Assembly (NCBI RefSeq): GCF_001905545.1
Contig: NZ_LIPD01000007.1
Location: 503,045-567,044, forward strand
From: Streptomyces sp. CB02056
GTDB taxonomy: Bacteria > Actinomycetota > Actinomycetes > Streptomycetales > Streptomycetaceae
DNA length: 64,000 nt
Direction of reading: 5' to 3'
A model generated the notes under the pieces. The model saw only the letters and a program-made list of their open reading frames with translations, was not told where the DNA came from and searched no databases. Position numbers and translations under genes: made by a program. This document shows, in pieces, positions 56,318 to 64,000 of the stretch (positions are counted from its first letter, which is position 1; every line of letters starts with the position of its first letter).

Positions 56318-56713
56318 CTACGGCAGCTCCGGGGGCCGCAGGCCGTAGCGGCCCTCCTCGGTCCGCACGATCCAGTCGGACTCGCCGAGCTTCGCCCGCA
56401 GCAGCGCCATCGGGTACCTCAGCTCGTGGGGGTGGAGCGACGCGTCGTAGACCTTCCACAGGATCCTGTCCGGCGCGTGCACGCCCTCGCCCAGCTCGAT
56501 CAGGCCGCGCAGCAGCTTGACGTCCGAGCGGTGGAGCCGGACCTCACGGCCGTCCACGGTGACGACCTGGGTGTCCAGGTCGATGACGAGGCGCCCGTCG
56601 AAGGCGGTCAGCGAGCCCTGCGGCTCCAGGACCACGCCGAGATGCCGGCGGATCCAGTCCGCCCCGGCCTGTTCGTCCACCGGCCGGGCGCCCGCCGCGT
56701 TCTCCTGCTCCAC
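56318..56713 (-). CDS. OmpR-type winged-helix protein
   Basis: A 131-aa protein whose C-terminal half is a Trans_reg_C winged helix: VTVDGREVRLHRSDVKLLRGLIEL, then APDRILWKVYDASLHPHELRYPMALLRAKLG and the wing VRTEEGRYGLR. It lacks a receiver domain, so it is an orphan DNA-binding protein or an effector of an unknown sensor. It is flanked on both sides by same-strand genes at about 15 and 10 bp, consistent with an operon. Confidence 0.75.
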   Translation of the reverse strand: MEQENAAGARPVDEQAGADWIRRHLGVVLEPQGSLTAFDGRLVIDLDTQVVTVDGREVRLHRSDVKLLRGLIELGEGVHAPDRILWKVYDASLHPHELRYPMALLRAKLGESDWIVRTEEGRYGLRPPELP

Positions 56714-56723
56714 GCCCGGCAGC

Positions 56724-57614
56724 CTAACCGGCGGCGCCCCGCGCCGACCAGGCCGCGCTCCAACCGGCCAGCTCGGCCGGTCGGTTGGTGATGATCCCGT
56801 CCACGCCCGCCGCCGCGAGCACCTGCCAGCGGGCGGGCCGGTCGACCGTCCAGACGTTCACCGCCACCCCGGCGGCGTGCAGTTCCCCGACCACGCCGGG
56901 GCGGGCGGACAGCGCGTCGTCCGCGAGGTTGTAGGCGGACAGGCCGAGGTCGCGGGCGACCGCCACCGGGTCGGCGTCCGGGGTGGAGCGCAGCAGGCCG
57001 AGCGGCAGCTCGGGAGCCAGCTCGCGGGCGTACCGCAGGGCGTCCACCTCGAAGCTCTGGACGAGGACCCGGTCGGCCATGCCGTGGTCGCGCACCTCCT
57101 GGACGATCCGGGCGACCTCGTCGCGGCTGTGCTGGCCCTTGATCTCCAGCAGCAGCCTGCCGCCGCGGGTGCGCAGGTCCTCCAGCTGGGCGGCCAGGGT
57201 CGGCAGCCGGGTGCCCGCGTACGCGGGGGCGAACCAGGAGCCGGCGTCCAGCGCGTCGAGCTGGGCGGCGGTCAGCTCGCGGATCCGGCCGGTGCCGTCG
57301 GTGGTGCGGTCCACCGTGTCGTCGTGCAGCACGTACGGGACGCCGTCCCTGCTGGGCTGGACGTCGTCCTCGATCCACTCGGCGCCGGCCCGCCGGGCCA
57401 CCTCGTCGGAGACCAGGGTGTTCTCGGGCGCGGCGGAGGAGGCGCCGCGGTGCGCGTACACGGTCGGCGGCGCACCGGCCGGGCGCAGCCGGGCGGCGGA
57501 CGGTCGTGCCGGTGTCCCGGTGAGCGCGACGGCGCCGAGGGCGGCCCCGAGCAGCGCGGCGACGAGGACGACCTGTCGGGTGTAGGGGTGCCGGGGGTGC
57601 CGTTGGGGTGTCAT
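56724..57614 (-). CDS. Glycerophosphodiester phosphodiesterase
   Basis: A 296-aa exported GDPD. The N-terminal hydrophobic helix (about 14-36) is a signal or anchor. The active site is YAHRGASSAAPENT (His-Arg, Glu) plus WIEDDVQPSRDGVPYVLHDDTVDRTTDG with acid and His residues, and LLLEIKG. It hydrolyses glycerophosphodiesters such as glycerophosphocholine to glycerol-3-phosphate. The binding protein of the ABC system at 9-12 kb is UgpB-like but far away. Confidence 0.92.
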   Translation of the reverse strand: MTPQRHPRHPYTRQVVLVAALLGAALGAVALTGTPARPSAARLRPAGAPPTVYAHRGASSAAPENTLVSDEVARRAGAEWIEDDVQPSRDGVPYVLHDDTVDRTTDGTGRIRELTAAQLDALDAGSWFAPAYAGTRLPTLAAQLEDLRTRGGRLLLEIKGQHSRDEVARIVQEVRDHGMADRVLVQSFEVDALRYARELAPELPLGLLRSTPDADPVAVARDLGLSAYNLADDALSARPGVVGELHAAGVAVNVWTVDRPARWQVLAAAGVDGIITNRPAELAGWSAAWSARGAAG

Positions 57615-57786
57615 GTCCCGCACGCTACGGTCGGCGGGACGCGCCCTCGCCACCGACACCGGTGTGCCCGGCCGACATGACGACGGACGGCGGAACGCCC
57701 GGCCACCCCTCCCCCAACGCGGCCACCGCCCCCATCCTCATGGACATGTTCGAATCACTGGCGGTCAGGCCGGTTCAGTAGCGATC

Positions 57787-58788
57787 ATGACCGGCATGAC
57801 GTCCGACAGCACCGCCGCCACCCCCGCCACCACCGCAGCCGCCGCCGCAGCCGCCGCAGCCGCCGCAGCCGCCGCAGCCGCCGCCGGCACCTGGAAGCTC
57901 GGCGACCGCACCGTCCACCGGATCGGCTTCGGCACGATGCGCCTGCCGCAGACCGGCCCGGCACTCGTCCCGCACGCCGTCCCGCGCGACCGTGAGCAGG
58001 CGCTGCGGGTGCTGCGCCGCGCGGTCGAGCTGGGCGTCAACCACATCGACACGGCGGCCTTCTACTTCTCCCCGCTGCGCTCCGCCAACGAGCTGATCAA
58101 CCGGGCGCTCGCGCCGTACGCCGACGACCTGGTGATCGCCACCAAGGTCGGCCCCGGCCGCGGCATCGACGGCGAGTGGGTCGAGCACGCCCGCACCCCC
58201 GCGCGGCTGCGCGCCCAGGTCGAGCAGAACCTGCGCCAGCTCGGCCGCGACCACCTCGACCTGGTGAACCTGCGCATCCTCGGCACCGACTCGGTCGCCG
58301 AACGCTTCGGCGCGCTGGCCGAGTTGCGCGAGGCCGGGCTGATCCGGCAGCTGGGCCTGTCCAACGTCCACCCGCACCAGCTCGCCGAGGCTCAGGCCAT
58401 CGCGCCGGTGGTCTGCGTGCAGAACCCGTACGGCATCGGCGCCACGCCGGAGCAGGACGAGCTGCTGCGGATCTGCGGGGAGCAGGGCATCGCCTTCGTC
58501 CCCTTCTACGCGATCGCCGGGGCCGGACGGCAGGACGGCGCCGGGGAGGCCGAGCCCGCCCAGGTCCGGGCGGTGGCCGAGGCACGCGGGGCGAGCACCG
58601 CCCAGGTCCGGCTGGCCTGGACGCTGCACCGCGGCCCGCACGTGCTGGCCATCCCGGGCACCGGCGACGTGGCGCACCTGGAGGAGAACATCGCCGCCGG
58701 GGCGCTGCGGCTGTCGGCGGAGGAGCTGGCGCTGCTGGACGAGGCCCACGCGGGCCGGGCCCACGCGGACGCGGCCTCCACGGGCTGA
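57787..58788 (+). CDS. Aldo/keto reductase with poly-Ala tract
   Basis: A 333-aa NADPH-dependent oxidoreductase with a TIM-barrel fold. GFGTMRLP and NHIDTAAFYF (Asp, Tyr) and ATKVG (Lys) supply three of the catalytic tetrad. The fourth, normally His in a D-LxxLH strand, is Arg (LDLVNLRI), as in a set of Streptomyces relatives, so catalysis may be altered. Residues about 18-33 are an Ala run made of a 9-bp repeat. ATG 57787; 57796 would be an alternative. Confidence 0.88.
   Translation: MTGMTSDSTAATPATTAAAAAAAAAAAAAAAAAGTWKLGDRTVHRIGFGTMRLPQTGPALVPHAVPRDREQALRVLRRAVELGVNHIDTAAFYFSPLRSANELINRALAPYADDLVIATKVGPGRGIDGEWVEHARTPARLRAQVEQNLRQLGRDHLDLVNLRILGTDSVAERFGALAELREAGLIRQLGLSNVHPHQLAEAQAIAPVVCVQNPYGIGATPEQDELLRICGEQGIAFVPFYAIAGAGRQDGAGEAEPAQVRAVAEARGASTAQVRLAWTLHRGPHVLAIPGTGDVAHLEENIAAGALRLSAEELALLDEAHAGRAHADAASTG
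57832..57888 (+). repeat. 9-bp microsatellite coding for poly-Ala
   Basis: GCCGCAGCC repeats about five times in frame. Slippage would change the Ala run by threes without shifting the frame. Confidence 0.85.
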
Positions 58789-58863
58789 GCCGGAACCGGG
58801 CGCGGCCCCCGGCGTGTCACTCGGGACGACATGATCTTCGTCCCTCCCGAGGAGCCCCACGGC

Positions 58864-59493
58864 ATGACCGACACCGCCACCCGCTACCTCTACCTGGCCC
58901 GCCACGGCGAGGCCGAGTCCCACGGCGACGACAGCGGACTCACCGCCGCCGGGCGCCGGCAGGCCGCGCTGCTGGGCCGGCGGCTGGCCGGCCGCCCGGT
59001 CTCGGCGCTGCACCACGGCCCGCTGCCCCGGGCGGCCGAGACCGCGCGCCTGGTCGCGGAGCAGCTGACCGGCGTGCGGCCGGAACCCTGCGAGGAGGCC
59101 GGGGACTTCGTTCCGTACGTGCCCGCGCGGAACGAACTGCCCGACGAAAGCGCGCGGTTCCTGCTGGACTTCCTCGCGGGCACCACGGCGGCGGAGCGGG
59201 AGGAGGGCGCGGTGCTGGCGCGGCGGGCCGTCGAACGGTTCACCGGGCCGGTGCCGGGCCGCGAGGAGCGGCACGAACTGGTCGTCACCCACGCCTTCCT
59301 GGTCGGCTGGCTGGTCCGGCACGCCCTGGACGCCCCGGCCTGGCGGTGGCTCGGCGTCAACGCCGCCAACGCGGCGATGACCGTCCTGCGCTACACGCCC
59401 GGACGGCCGCCCGCCGTCCTGCTGCTGAACGACCAGGGCCACCTGCCGGAGGAGCTGCACTGGACCGGCTACCCGCCCCAGTACCGCTTCTGA
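58864..59493 (+). CDS. Histidine phosphatase (phosphoglycerate mutase-like)
   Basis: A 209-aa enzyme: YLYLARHGEAES (Arg-His of the RHG motif), GLTAAGRRQAALLGRRLAG and the second active-site His in VVTHAFLVGWLVRHAL. It hydrolyses phosphate esters using a phospho-His. ATG 58864 follows GAGGAG; 58831 is a further ATG. It is the next gene on the same strand after the aldo/keto reductase, with a gap of 75 bp. Confidence 0.88.
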   Translation: MTDTATRYLYLARHGEAESHGDDSGLTAAGRRQAALLGRRLAGRPVSALHHGPLPRAAETARLVAEQLTGVRPEPCEEAGDFVPYVPARNELPDESARFLLDFLAGTTAAEREEGAVLARRAVERFTGPVPGREERHELVVTHAFLVGWLVRHALDAPAWRWLGVNAANAAMTVLRYTPGRPPAVLLLNDQGHLPEELHWTGYPPQYRF

Positions 59494-59533
59494 CGATCGG
59501 TCAACCATCGCTCAAGGGAGGCTCGAAGGCCCG

Positions 59534-59563
59534 TCGACACGAATATGCAGACCGGTCTACTAT
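59534..59563 (+). promoter_or_regulatory. tetR promoter with operator in the spacer
   Basis: TCGACA (59534-59539), 18 nt, TACTAT (59558-59563), 6 nt before ATG 59570 (leaderless). The perfect palindrome AGACCGGTCT (59549-59558) sits in the spacer, the expected autorepression site. Confidence 0.65.
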
Positions 59564-59569
59564 CGCCGC

Positions 59570-60166
59570 ATGGGAGTCAAGGGTGAGGAGACCCGGGCCC
59601 GGCTGATCGCCGGCACCAGGGAACTGATCGAGGCGCAGGGCTACTTCGGGACGGGACTCAACCGGATCGTCGCCGCCACCGGCGCCCCGCGCGGCTCGCT
59701 CTACTTCCACTTCCCCGGCGGCAAGGACCAGTTGGTGGCCGCCGCGCTCACCCAGGCCGGCCAGGAGGTCGAGGCGCTGCTCGCCTCCCTGGCCGGTGAG
59801 GGCGCCGACACCGTCGCCCTCGCCGGGCGGCTGATCGACGCCTTCGCCGAACGGCTGGAGCGCTCCCGGTACACCAGCGGCTGCCCGATCGCCACCGTCG
59901 CCCTGGAGGTGTCCGGCACCAACGAGGCGCTGCGGGCGCTCTGCGCCGAGCTGTACGCGGGCTGGCAGCGGATCCTGGCCGACCGGCTGGAGGGCGAGGG
60001 CTTCGGCCCGGCGCAGGCCCGGGTCGCCGCCGGGCAGACCCTCGCCCTGGTGGAGGGCGCCGTCCTGCTCGCCTCCGTCCGGCGCGACCCCGAACCGCTG
60101 GACCACGCCCGGCAGGCCGTCCGGCGGCTGCTCGGCGCCACGCAGGACCACGCAAGCGCCACCTGA
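59570..60166 (+). CDS. TetR-family regulator
   Basis: A 198-aa regulator. HTH: LIEAQGYFGTGLNRIVAATGAPRGSLYFHFPGGKDQLVAAAL (about 20-60), with a helical ligand domain of the AcrR/YxaF type. It most likely represses itself through the palindrome in its promoter. It is convergent with pqqE, so it need not control the PQQ genes. Confidence 0.9.
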   Translation: MGVKGEETRARLIAGTRELIEAQGYFGTGLNRIVAATGAPRGSLYFHFPGGKDQLVAAALTQAGQEVEALLASLAGEGADTVALAGRLIDAFAERLERSRYTSGCPIATVALEVSGTNEALRALCAELYAGWQRILADRLEGEGFGPAQARVAAGQTLALVEGAVLLASVRRDPEPLDHARQAVRRLLGATQDHASAT

Positions 60167-60229
60167 ACCCGAACACCGGACGGGCGACGGGCCGGCCGGA
60201 CCGGGGACGACGGCCTGCGGAGCGGAGCC

Positions 60230-61297
60230 TCAGCGGCCGGCCGGATCCCGGTAGACGAGGTCCCCGTCCTGCCGGGCGGCGAGCTCCGTGATCAGGCCGT
60301 GGTCGGGCGACAGCGCGCACGCGGGATCGGTCCGCCCCGGGTCGCCGGTGAGGGCGAAGGCCTGGCAGCGGCAGCCGCCGAAGTCGACCTCCCGGAGGGC
60401 GCAGGAGGCGCAGGGCTCGGGCAGCCAGTCGGTGCCGCGGTAGGCCCGGAAGGCCGACGACTCGGACCAGATCCAGGCGAGGGCGTGGTCGCGGACGTTC
60501 GGCAGGTCCAGTGGGAGGTCGTAGGCGGCGGGGCAGGGCAGGACCCGGCCGTCGGGGGCGACGGTCAGGGAGACCGCGCCCCAGCCGCCCATGCAGGGCT
60601 TGGCGACGCCGTCGAAGTAGTCGGGGACGACCCAGACGAGTTCGACGCCGGTCCGCCGCCGTCGGCGCTCGACCGCCTCCCGGGCGCGGTCCAGCTGGTC
60701 CCGGGTGGGCATGAGGGCGGCCCGGTTGGCCAGTCCCCAGCCGTAGAACTGCGCGTTGGCGAGTTCGATGCGCACCGCGCCCCAGGCGATGCCGAGGTCC
60801 ACGATCGCGTCGATGTCGTCGAGGTTCAGGCGGTGCAGGACGACGTTGAGGCCCAGCGGCAGTCCGGCCTCGCGGACCAGCGCGGCGGCCCGCTCCTTCG
60901 CCGCGAACGACCGGCGTCCGGCGATCAGCTCGGAGGAGGCGGCGTCGGCGCCCTGGACGGAGAGCTGGACGCTGGGCAGCCCGGCCGCGGTCAGCGCGGC
61001 CAGCCGCTCCCGGGTCAGGCCGAGTCCGCTGGTGACGAGCTGGGCGTAGATCCCGGCGCGGTCGGCCCCCGCGACGATCTCGGTCAGGTCGCGCCGCAAC
61101 AGCGGTTCGCCGCCCGACAGGTGGACGTGCGCGACCCCGAGTTCACCGGCCTGCATCAGCACGTCAAGCCATTGACTTGTCGTCAGTTCCGCTCCACGGG
61201 AGGTGAGTTCGATCGGGTTGGAGCAGTACGGGCAGCGCAGAGGGCAGCCGTGGGTGAGTTCGGCCAGCATGGCCCAGGGCGGGTTCACCGCAGCCAT
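60230..61297 (-). CDS. pqqE: PqqE, radical SAM enzyme of PQQ biosynthesis
   Basis: A 355-aa radical SAM/SPASM enzyme that cross-links Glu and Tyr of PqqA. The SAM cluster motif is CPLRCPYC (CxxxCxxC, about 18-25), with GGEP at about 63. A C-terminal SPASM region has CPAAYD, CASCALREVDFGGCRCQAF with the auxiliary-cluster Cys. ATG 61297 has AAGGAG 5 nt upstream; it overlaps pqqD by 13 nt. The operon order A-B-C-D-E is the classical one. Confidence 0.95.
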   Translation of the reverse strand: MAAVNPPWAMLAELTHGCPLRCPYCSNPIELTSRGAELTTSQWLDVLMQAGELGVAHVHLSGGEPLLRRDLTEIVAGADRAGIYAQLVTSGLGLTRERLAALTAAGLPSVQLSVQGADAASSELIAGRRSFAAKERAAALVREAGLPLGLNVVLHRLNLDDIDAIVDLGIAWGAVRIELANAQFYGWGLANRAALMPTRDQLDRAREAVERRRRRTGVELVWVVPDYFDGVAKPCMGGWGAVSLTVAPDGRVLPCPAAYDLPLDLPNVRDHALAWIWSESSAFRAYRGTDWLPEPCASCALREVDFGGCRCQAFALTGDPGRTDPACALSPDHGLITELAARQDGDLVYRDPAGR

Positions 61298-61524
61298 CCC
61301 CGCTCCTTCAGGTCGTCGAGGAAGACCACGACGTCGTCGGCCCCCTCGACCGGGAACTCGGTGGTGATCTCCGGTACGGTCCGGGTGCCGTCGCACAGTC
61401 CGACGATCGCGGCCGCCTCGGCACTGAGGACGACGATGCGCTCCGGGACGACCAGCAGCGTGCTGTTCCGCACCGGGCAGTGGCGCAGCCGCGCGTAGCC
61501 GCTCAGGGCCGGTCGCCAGGTCAC
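61285..61524 (-). CDS. pqqD: PqqD, PqqA chaperone
   Basis: A 79-aa winged-helix-like chaperone that binds PqqA and presents it to PqqE. ALSGYARLRHCPVRNSTLLVVPERIVVLSAEAAAIVGLCDGTRTVPEITTEF is the RRE (RiPP recognition element) pattern. GTG 61524 overlaps the pqqC TGA as GTGA. Confidence 0.92.
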   Translation of the reverse strand: MTWRPALSGYARLRHCPVRNSTLLVVPERIVVLSAEAAAIVGLCDGTRTVPEITTEFPVEGADDVVVFLDDLKERGWLR

Positions 61525-62195
61525 GCCGGGGCCCGTTCGACGGCGTCGAGGAGGGTCCACAGCAGCTCGCACTTGTAGGAGAGCGCCGCGATGGCGGCCT
61601 CCTGCTCGGCCCGGGTGCGGGCCCAGGACAGCACCAGGGACAGCGCCTCGTCGCTGTCCCGACGGCCCTGGCCGACGCGGGTCCTGAAGTAGGCGAGGCC
61701 CACGGGCTCGATCCAGGTGTAGTGGCGCTCGAAGGCGGCGATCCGGGTGGCCATCAGGTCCGGCGCGAACAGTTCGGTCAACGAGGCGGCCACGGCCTCC
61801 AGGGGCGTGCCGTGGCGGCAGAGGTTGACGTAGCCGTCGACGGCGAGCCGCACTCCGGGCAGCACCCCGCGGCCCGAGAGCAGGTCGGCGCGGTCGAGCC
61901 CGGCCGCCTCGCCGAGCCGCAGCCAGCGCTCGATGCCGCCTTCGTCGCCGTCGCCGCCGTCGTGGTCGGTGATCCGGCGGATCCACAGCCGGCGCAGGGC
62001 GGGGTCCTCCAGCTTGGCGAGGATCAGCGCGTCCTTGACCGGGATGTGCCGCTGGTAGTGGAAGCGGTTGAGGATCCAGGTGCGCAGCTCCTCCGGCAGC
62101 AGGAGCCCCTGGTGCATCCTCAGGTTGAAGGGGTGCCGGTGGTGGTAGCGGCGCTCGGGCACGGCCCTGAGCTCGCTCTCGAAGGTCGTCACCAT
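61521..62195 (-). CDS. pqqC: PqqC, PQQ synthase
   Basis: A 224-aa all-helical cofactorless oxidase of the TenA/PqqC fold that performs the last ring closure and eight-electron oxidation. RYHHRHPFNLRMHQGLL, RFHYQRHIPVKDALILA and ITDHDGG match the active-site His/Arg set, with FERHYTWIEPVGLAYFRTR further on. ATG 62195 overlaps the pqqB stop. Confidence 0.95.
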   Translation of the reverse strand: MVTTFESELRAVPERRYHHRHPFNLRMHQGLLLPEELRTWILNRFHYQRHIPVKDALILAKLEDPALRRLWIRRITDHDGGDGDEGGIERWLRLGEAAGLDRADLLSGRGVLPGVRLAVDGYVNLCRHGTPLEAVAASLTELFAPDLMATRIAAFERHYTWIEPVGLAYFRTRVGQGRRDSDEALSLVLSWARTRAEQEAAIAALSYKCELLWTLLDAVERAPA

Positions 62196-63001
62196 GTGAG
62201 GACCGCTCCTTCCGCGGCCACCCCGAGGCCCCGGTCCGCCAGCTCCGCGTGGAGGGGGGAGTCCGGGTCGACGAGCGGGTTGGTGTTGTTCAGGTGGGTG
62301 TAGAGGCACCGGGCGGACAGGGCGGCGAGCCGGTCGCGGGTGGCGAGCACGGGCAGGTGGCCCATCCCGGTGGCGGACTTCGTGGAGAACCCGGCGGTGC
62401 GCGGCTCCTCGTCGTCCCAGAAGGTGCCGTCGACCAGGACCAGGTCGGCGTCCTCGCCGAAGCCGTCGGTCCAGACGCCGGTCGACGGCGCGTAGAGCAG
62501 TCCGCCCACCCGCAGGGCGCTCACCCAGTCCCCGTCGCAGGCGTCCCGGGCGTAGCGGGGGCGCTTGCCGGAGAGCGGTTCGAGCGCGACGCCGTCGAAG
62601 TCCCGCCAGCGCAGGCGGGTGTAGGGCGCGAGGACCTCGCCGAGGCCGAGTCCCTTGTGCACGGCGTCCCGTACCGCGTCGGTCGCCATGACCTCCAGTT
62701 CGTCGGCCTCGCGCAGCCGCGCCAGGCCGAGCGTGTGGTCGAGTTCGGCGTCCGTGAGGATCACGCCGGACAGCCGGGTGCGCCGGCCCTCGGGGTGCAG
62801 CCAGGGGCAGCGCTCGATCTGTTCGGCGATGTCCGGTGTGGCGTTCACGAGGTACACCCGGCCGGGCTCGGTCTCCACGGCGACGGACGCGTGCAGCCGT
62901 CGGCGCGACGGAACCGCGCGTGCCCCGGCACAGCCGGGGCACGCACAGTTCCACTGCGGGACACCGCCGCCGGCTGCCGTACCGAGTACGTGCAGTCGCA
63001 C
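62189..63001 (-). CDS. pqqB: PqqB, metallo-beta-lactamase-fold PQQ protein
   Basis: A 270-aa hydrolase/hydroxylase-like protein of the beta-lactamase fold. MRLHVLGTAAGGGVPQWNC and a zinc CxCxxC near ACPGC are the PqqB N-terminal features; ILTDAELDHTLGL and STKSATGMGHLPV belong to the metal site. It is thought to hydroxylate the Tyr-derived moiety. GTG 63001 has GGAGG 8 nt upstream. It is 52 bp after pqqA. Confidence 0.93.
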   Translation of the reverse strand: MRLHVLGTAAGGGVPQWNCACPGCAGARAVPSRRRLHASVAVETEPGRVYLVNATPDIAEQIERCPWLHPEGRRTRLSGVILTDAELDHTLGLARLREADELEVMATDAVRDAVHKGLGLGEVLAPYTRLRWRDFDGVALEPLSGKRPRYARDACDGDWVSALRVGGLLYAPSTGVWTDGFGEDADLVLVDGTFWDDEEPRTAGFSTKSATGMGHLPVLATRDRLAALSARCLYTHLNNTNPLVDPDSPLHAELADRGLGVAAEGAVLTW

Positions 63002-63053
63002 AGCGCTTCCTCCCTCTTCGAGTGGTGGTCCTACCGGTGCGGTGCGGTGGCCG

Positions 63054-63215
63054 CTACCGCTTGGCGAGGTAGTACGCCGAGACCTCCAGAGACGCCTCCA
63101 CCACCTGGTAGCTCGGCTTGCGCCAACGGGCGCCTTCCGTCGGGGTGTTCGGCCGGTCGGTGGTGCGCTCCCGGGACTGCCGGGCACGCCTGGGCTGTTC
63201 CTCGTGACGGGTCAT
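63054..63215 (-). CDS. pqqA: PqqA, precursor peptide of PQQ
   Basis: A 53-aa ribosomally made precursor. The C-terminal core KPSYQVVEASLEVSAYYLAKR has the Glu-x3-Tyr (EVSAY) pair that PqqE joins. The N-terminal about 30 residues are a charged extension (Arg/Glu/Thr rich) not found in the usual 22-39-aa PqqA. ATG 63215 has GGAGG 10 nt upstream and lies 26 bp after the sugar dehydrogenase. Confidence 0.92.
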   Translation of the reverse strand: MTRHEEQPRRARQSRERTTDRPNTPTEGARWRKPSYQVVEASLEVSAYYLAKR

Positions 63216-63241
63216 GACTGTCTCACCTCCGTGTCGGGGCT

Positions 63242-64000
63242 TCACTGCGTCGTGTTGTGGTCGTAGGGGACGGCGAGGATCGCGCCCGGATTCGCCAGGT
63301 GGGTGGTCGGGGTGCCGCCGTCGCCGCGGACCATGTGCTGGCCTTCGCTGTCGGTGGCGATGTACAGCGTCTTGCCGTCCGGGCTGAGGGCGACGTCGCG
63401 GTACCGGTTGACGGTCCGGAAGAGCTCCTCGTACTTCTTGCCGTCCTTGGAGAGCCGGAAGACGGTGCCGTTCTTCAACGAGGTGACGAGGACGTCGTCC
63501 CCGTACACCTTGAGGCTGCCGGGCGCCATGGTCGGCCAGCACATGTAGGCGGAGGCGGCGTCGGGGCAGACCGGCGTGGTGCCGAAGTTGTGCCCGCTCT
63601 CGACGGTCGTCCCGTACGTGCTGAGCGGGGAGACCATGTCCTTGGTGAAGTCCGTCTCCTTCGTCGTCGGCACCTCGGCCGGCGGCGTGTTCGGGTCCGG
63701 GTTGTAGGTGAGCTTCTCGCAACCGCCCTTGGCCTGCGACCAGTTGGAGTAGACGTACGCCTTGTCGTCCTTCCACCCGGCGACGTTGGGCCAGCCGTAG
63801 TTGCCGCCCTTCGTGATGAGGTTGAACTCGTCGTCGGTGAGCGGGCCGTTCTCGGCCGTGTAGAGGTCCTTGCCGCCGAAGTCCATCCCGTCCGGGTTGC
63901 GCATGCCGTAGGCGTAGATGTGGCTGCGGGCGCCGTTCAGCTCCGGGTTGTCGTCGGGGACGGAGCCGTCCGGGTTGATGCGGAGCACCTTGCCCTGGTA
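63242..64000 (-). CDS. PQQ-dependent soluble sugar dehydrogenase (partial)
   Basis: The C-terminal 252 residues of a beta-propeller glucose/sorbosone dehydrogenase. YQGKVLRINPDGSVP, IYAYGMRNPDGMDF, LYTAENGP, DEFNLITKGGNYGWP and VALSPDGKTLYIATDSEG are the family's PQQ and Ca-site strands. The 5' part is beyond the window. The pqq genes follow on the same strand after 26 bp, so holoenzyme and cofactor are probably co-expressed. It may be secreted; the signal is not visible. Confidence 0.9.
   Translation of the reverse strand, partial: YQGKVLRINPDGSVPDDNPELNGARSHIYAYGMRNPDGMDFGGKDLYTAENGPLTDDEFNLITKGGNYGWPNVAGWKDDKAYVYSNWSQAKGGCEKLTYNPDPNTPPAEVPTTKETDFTKDMVSPLSTYGTTVESGHNFGTTPVCPDAASAYMCWPTMAPGSLKVYGDDVLVTSLKNGTVFRLSKDGKKYEELFRTVNRYRDVALSPDGKTLYIATDSEGQHMVRGDGGTPTTHLANPGAILAVPYDHNTTQ

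Noticed and set aside
56318..56713. Two-component response regulator
   Set aside because: Only the winged-helix output domain is present; there is no receiver domain or histidine kinase nearby.

Overview
The window looks like a stretch of a linear-chromosome actinobacterium of the Streptomyces/Kitasatospora group. Base composition is very high in G+C with strong third-position GC bias, so almost every real gene casts long shadow ORFs. Many genes have a -10 hexamer 6-8 nt before the start codon (leaderless or nearly so). The genome uses GTG starts, translational overlaps of the ATGA/GTGA type, TetR/LysR/XRE regulators, and a carbohydrate ABC transporter without its own ATPase. No rRNA, tRNA, CRISPR array, integrase or phage gene was seen.

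Layout. 0-12.4 kb: PfpI-like protein, RBBP9-like hydrolase, small membrane protein, class A penicillin-binding protein, secreted tripeptidyl-peptidase-like hydrolase, thioesterase, HAD hydrolase, a methionine aminopeptidase divergent from an XRE regulator (with a MITE-like 172-bp element between them), and a lipoprotein/permease/permease sugar-type ABC operon. 12.4-25 kb: SMI1/KNR4 protein, a tetR-MFS-SDR operon with visible operators, DoxX, thiamine-binding-like protein, a SulP transporter preceded by an overlapping 14-codon leader ORF with two Cys codons, glyoxylate carboligase with tandem palindromic operators, glutathione peroxidase, a secreted protein, and a membrane metallophosphoesterase. 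24.7-29.2 kb: LysR regulator divergent from sdhC-sdhA-sdhB (cytochrome b558-type succinate dehydrogenase). 29.3-33.6 kb: two small zinc-binding proteins, a DUF6232-like membrane protein coupled to a partner with a shared Gly-rich motif, a haloalkane-dehalogenase-like hydrolase, a DUF2797 protein and a small secreted protein.

33.6-40.3 kb is the accessory region. It holds a DinB-like gene broken by two one-base indels in C-runs, then a lower-GC operon of a HEPN-like small protein and a 915-aa protein with a KGGVGR variant P-loop plus a second canonical P-loop. Divergent from this is a Mrr-like nuclease fused to a TerD-like domain. I read this as a candidate conflict/defence locus and the most interesting part of the window.

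40.4-49.4 kb: ABC exporter pair (MacB/LolD type), DUF4232 lipoprotein, the iron-regulated efeO-efeB-efeU operon with an iron box, and an ABC ATPase. 49.5-60.2 kb: a membrane-anchored stand-alone adenylation-domain protein convergent with an ATP-grasp protein, GNAT, M4 metallopeptidase, M15-like secreted peptidase, winged-helix protein, glycerophosphodiester phosphodiesterase, aldo/keto reductase, histidine phosphatase, TetR. 60.2-64 kb: a PQQ operon (pqqA-E) transcribed directly downstream of a PQQ-type soluble sugar dehydrogenase that runs off the window end, so cofactor and user enzyme are made together.

A pattern across the whole window is short tandem duplication that copies a translation stop or start signal. 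Seven arrays were found (1426, 2088, 13198, 26439, 43964, 48488 and 51653), with unit lengths of 14-30 bp.
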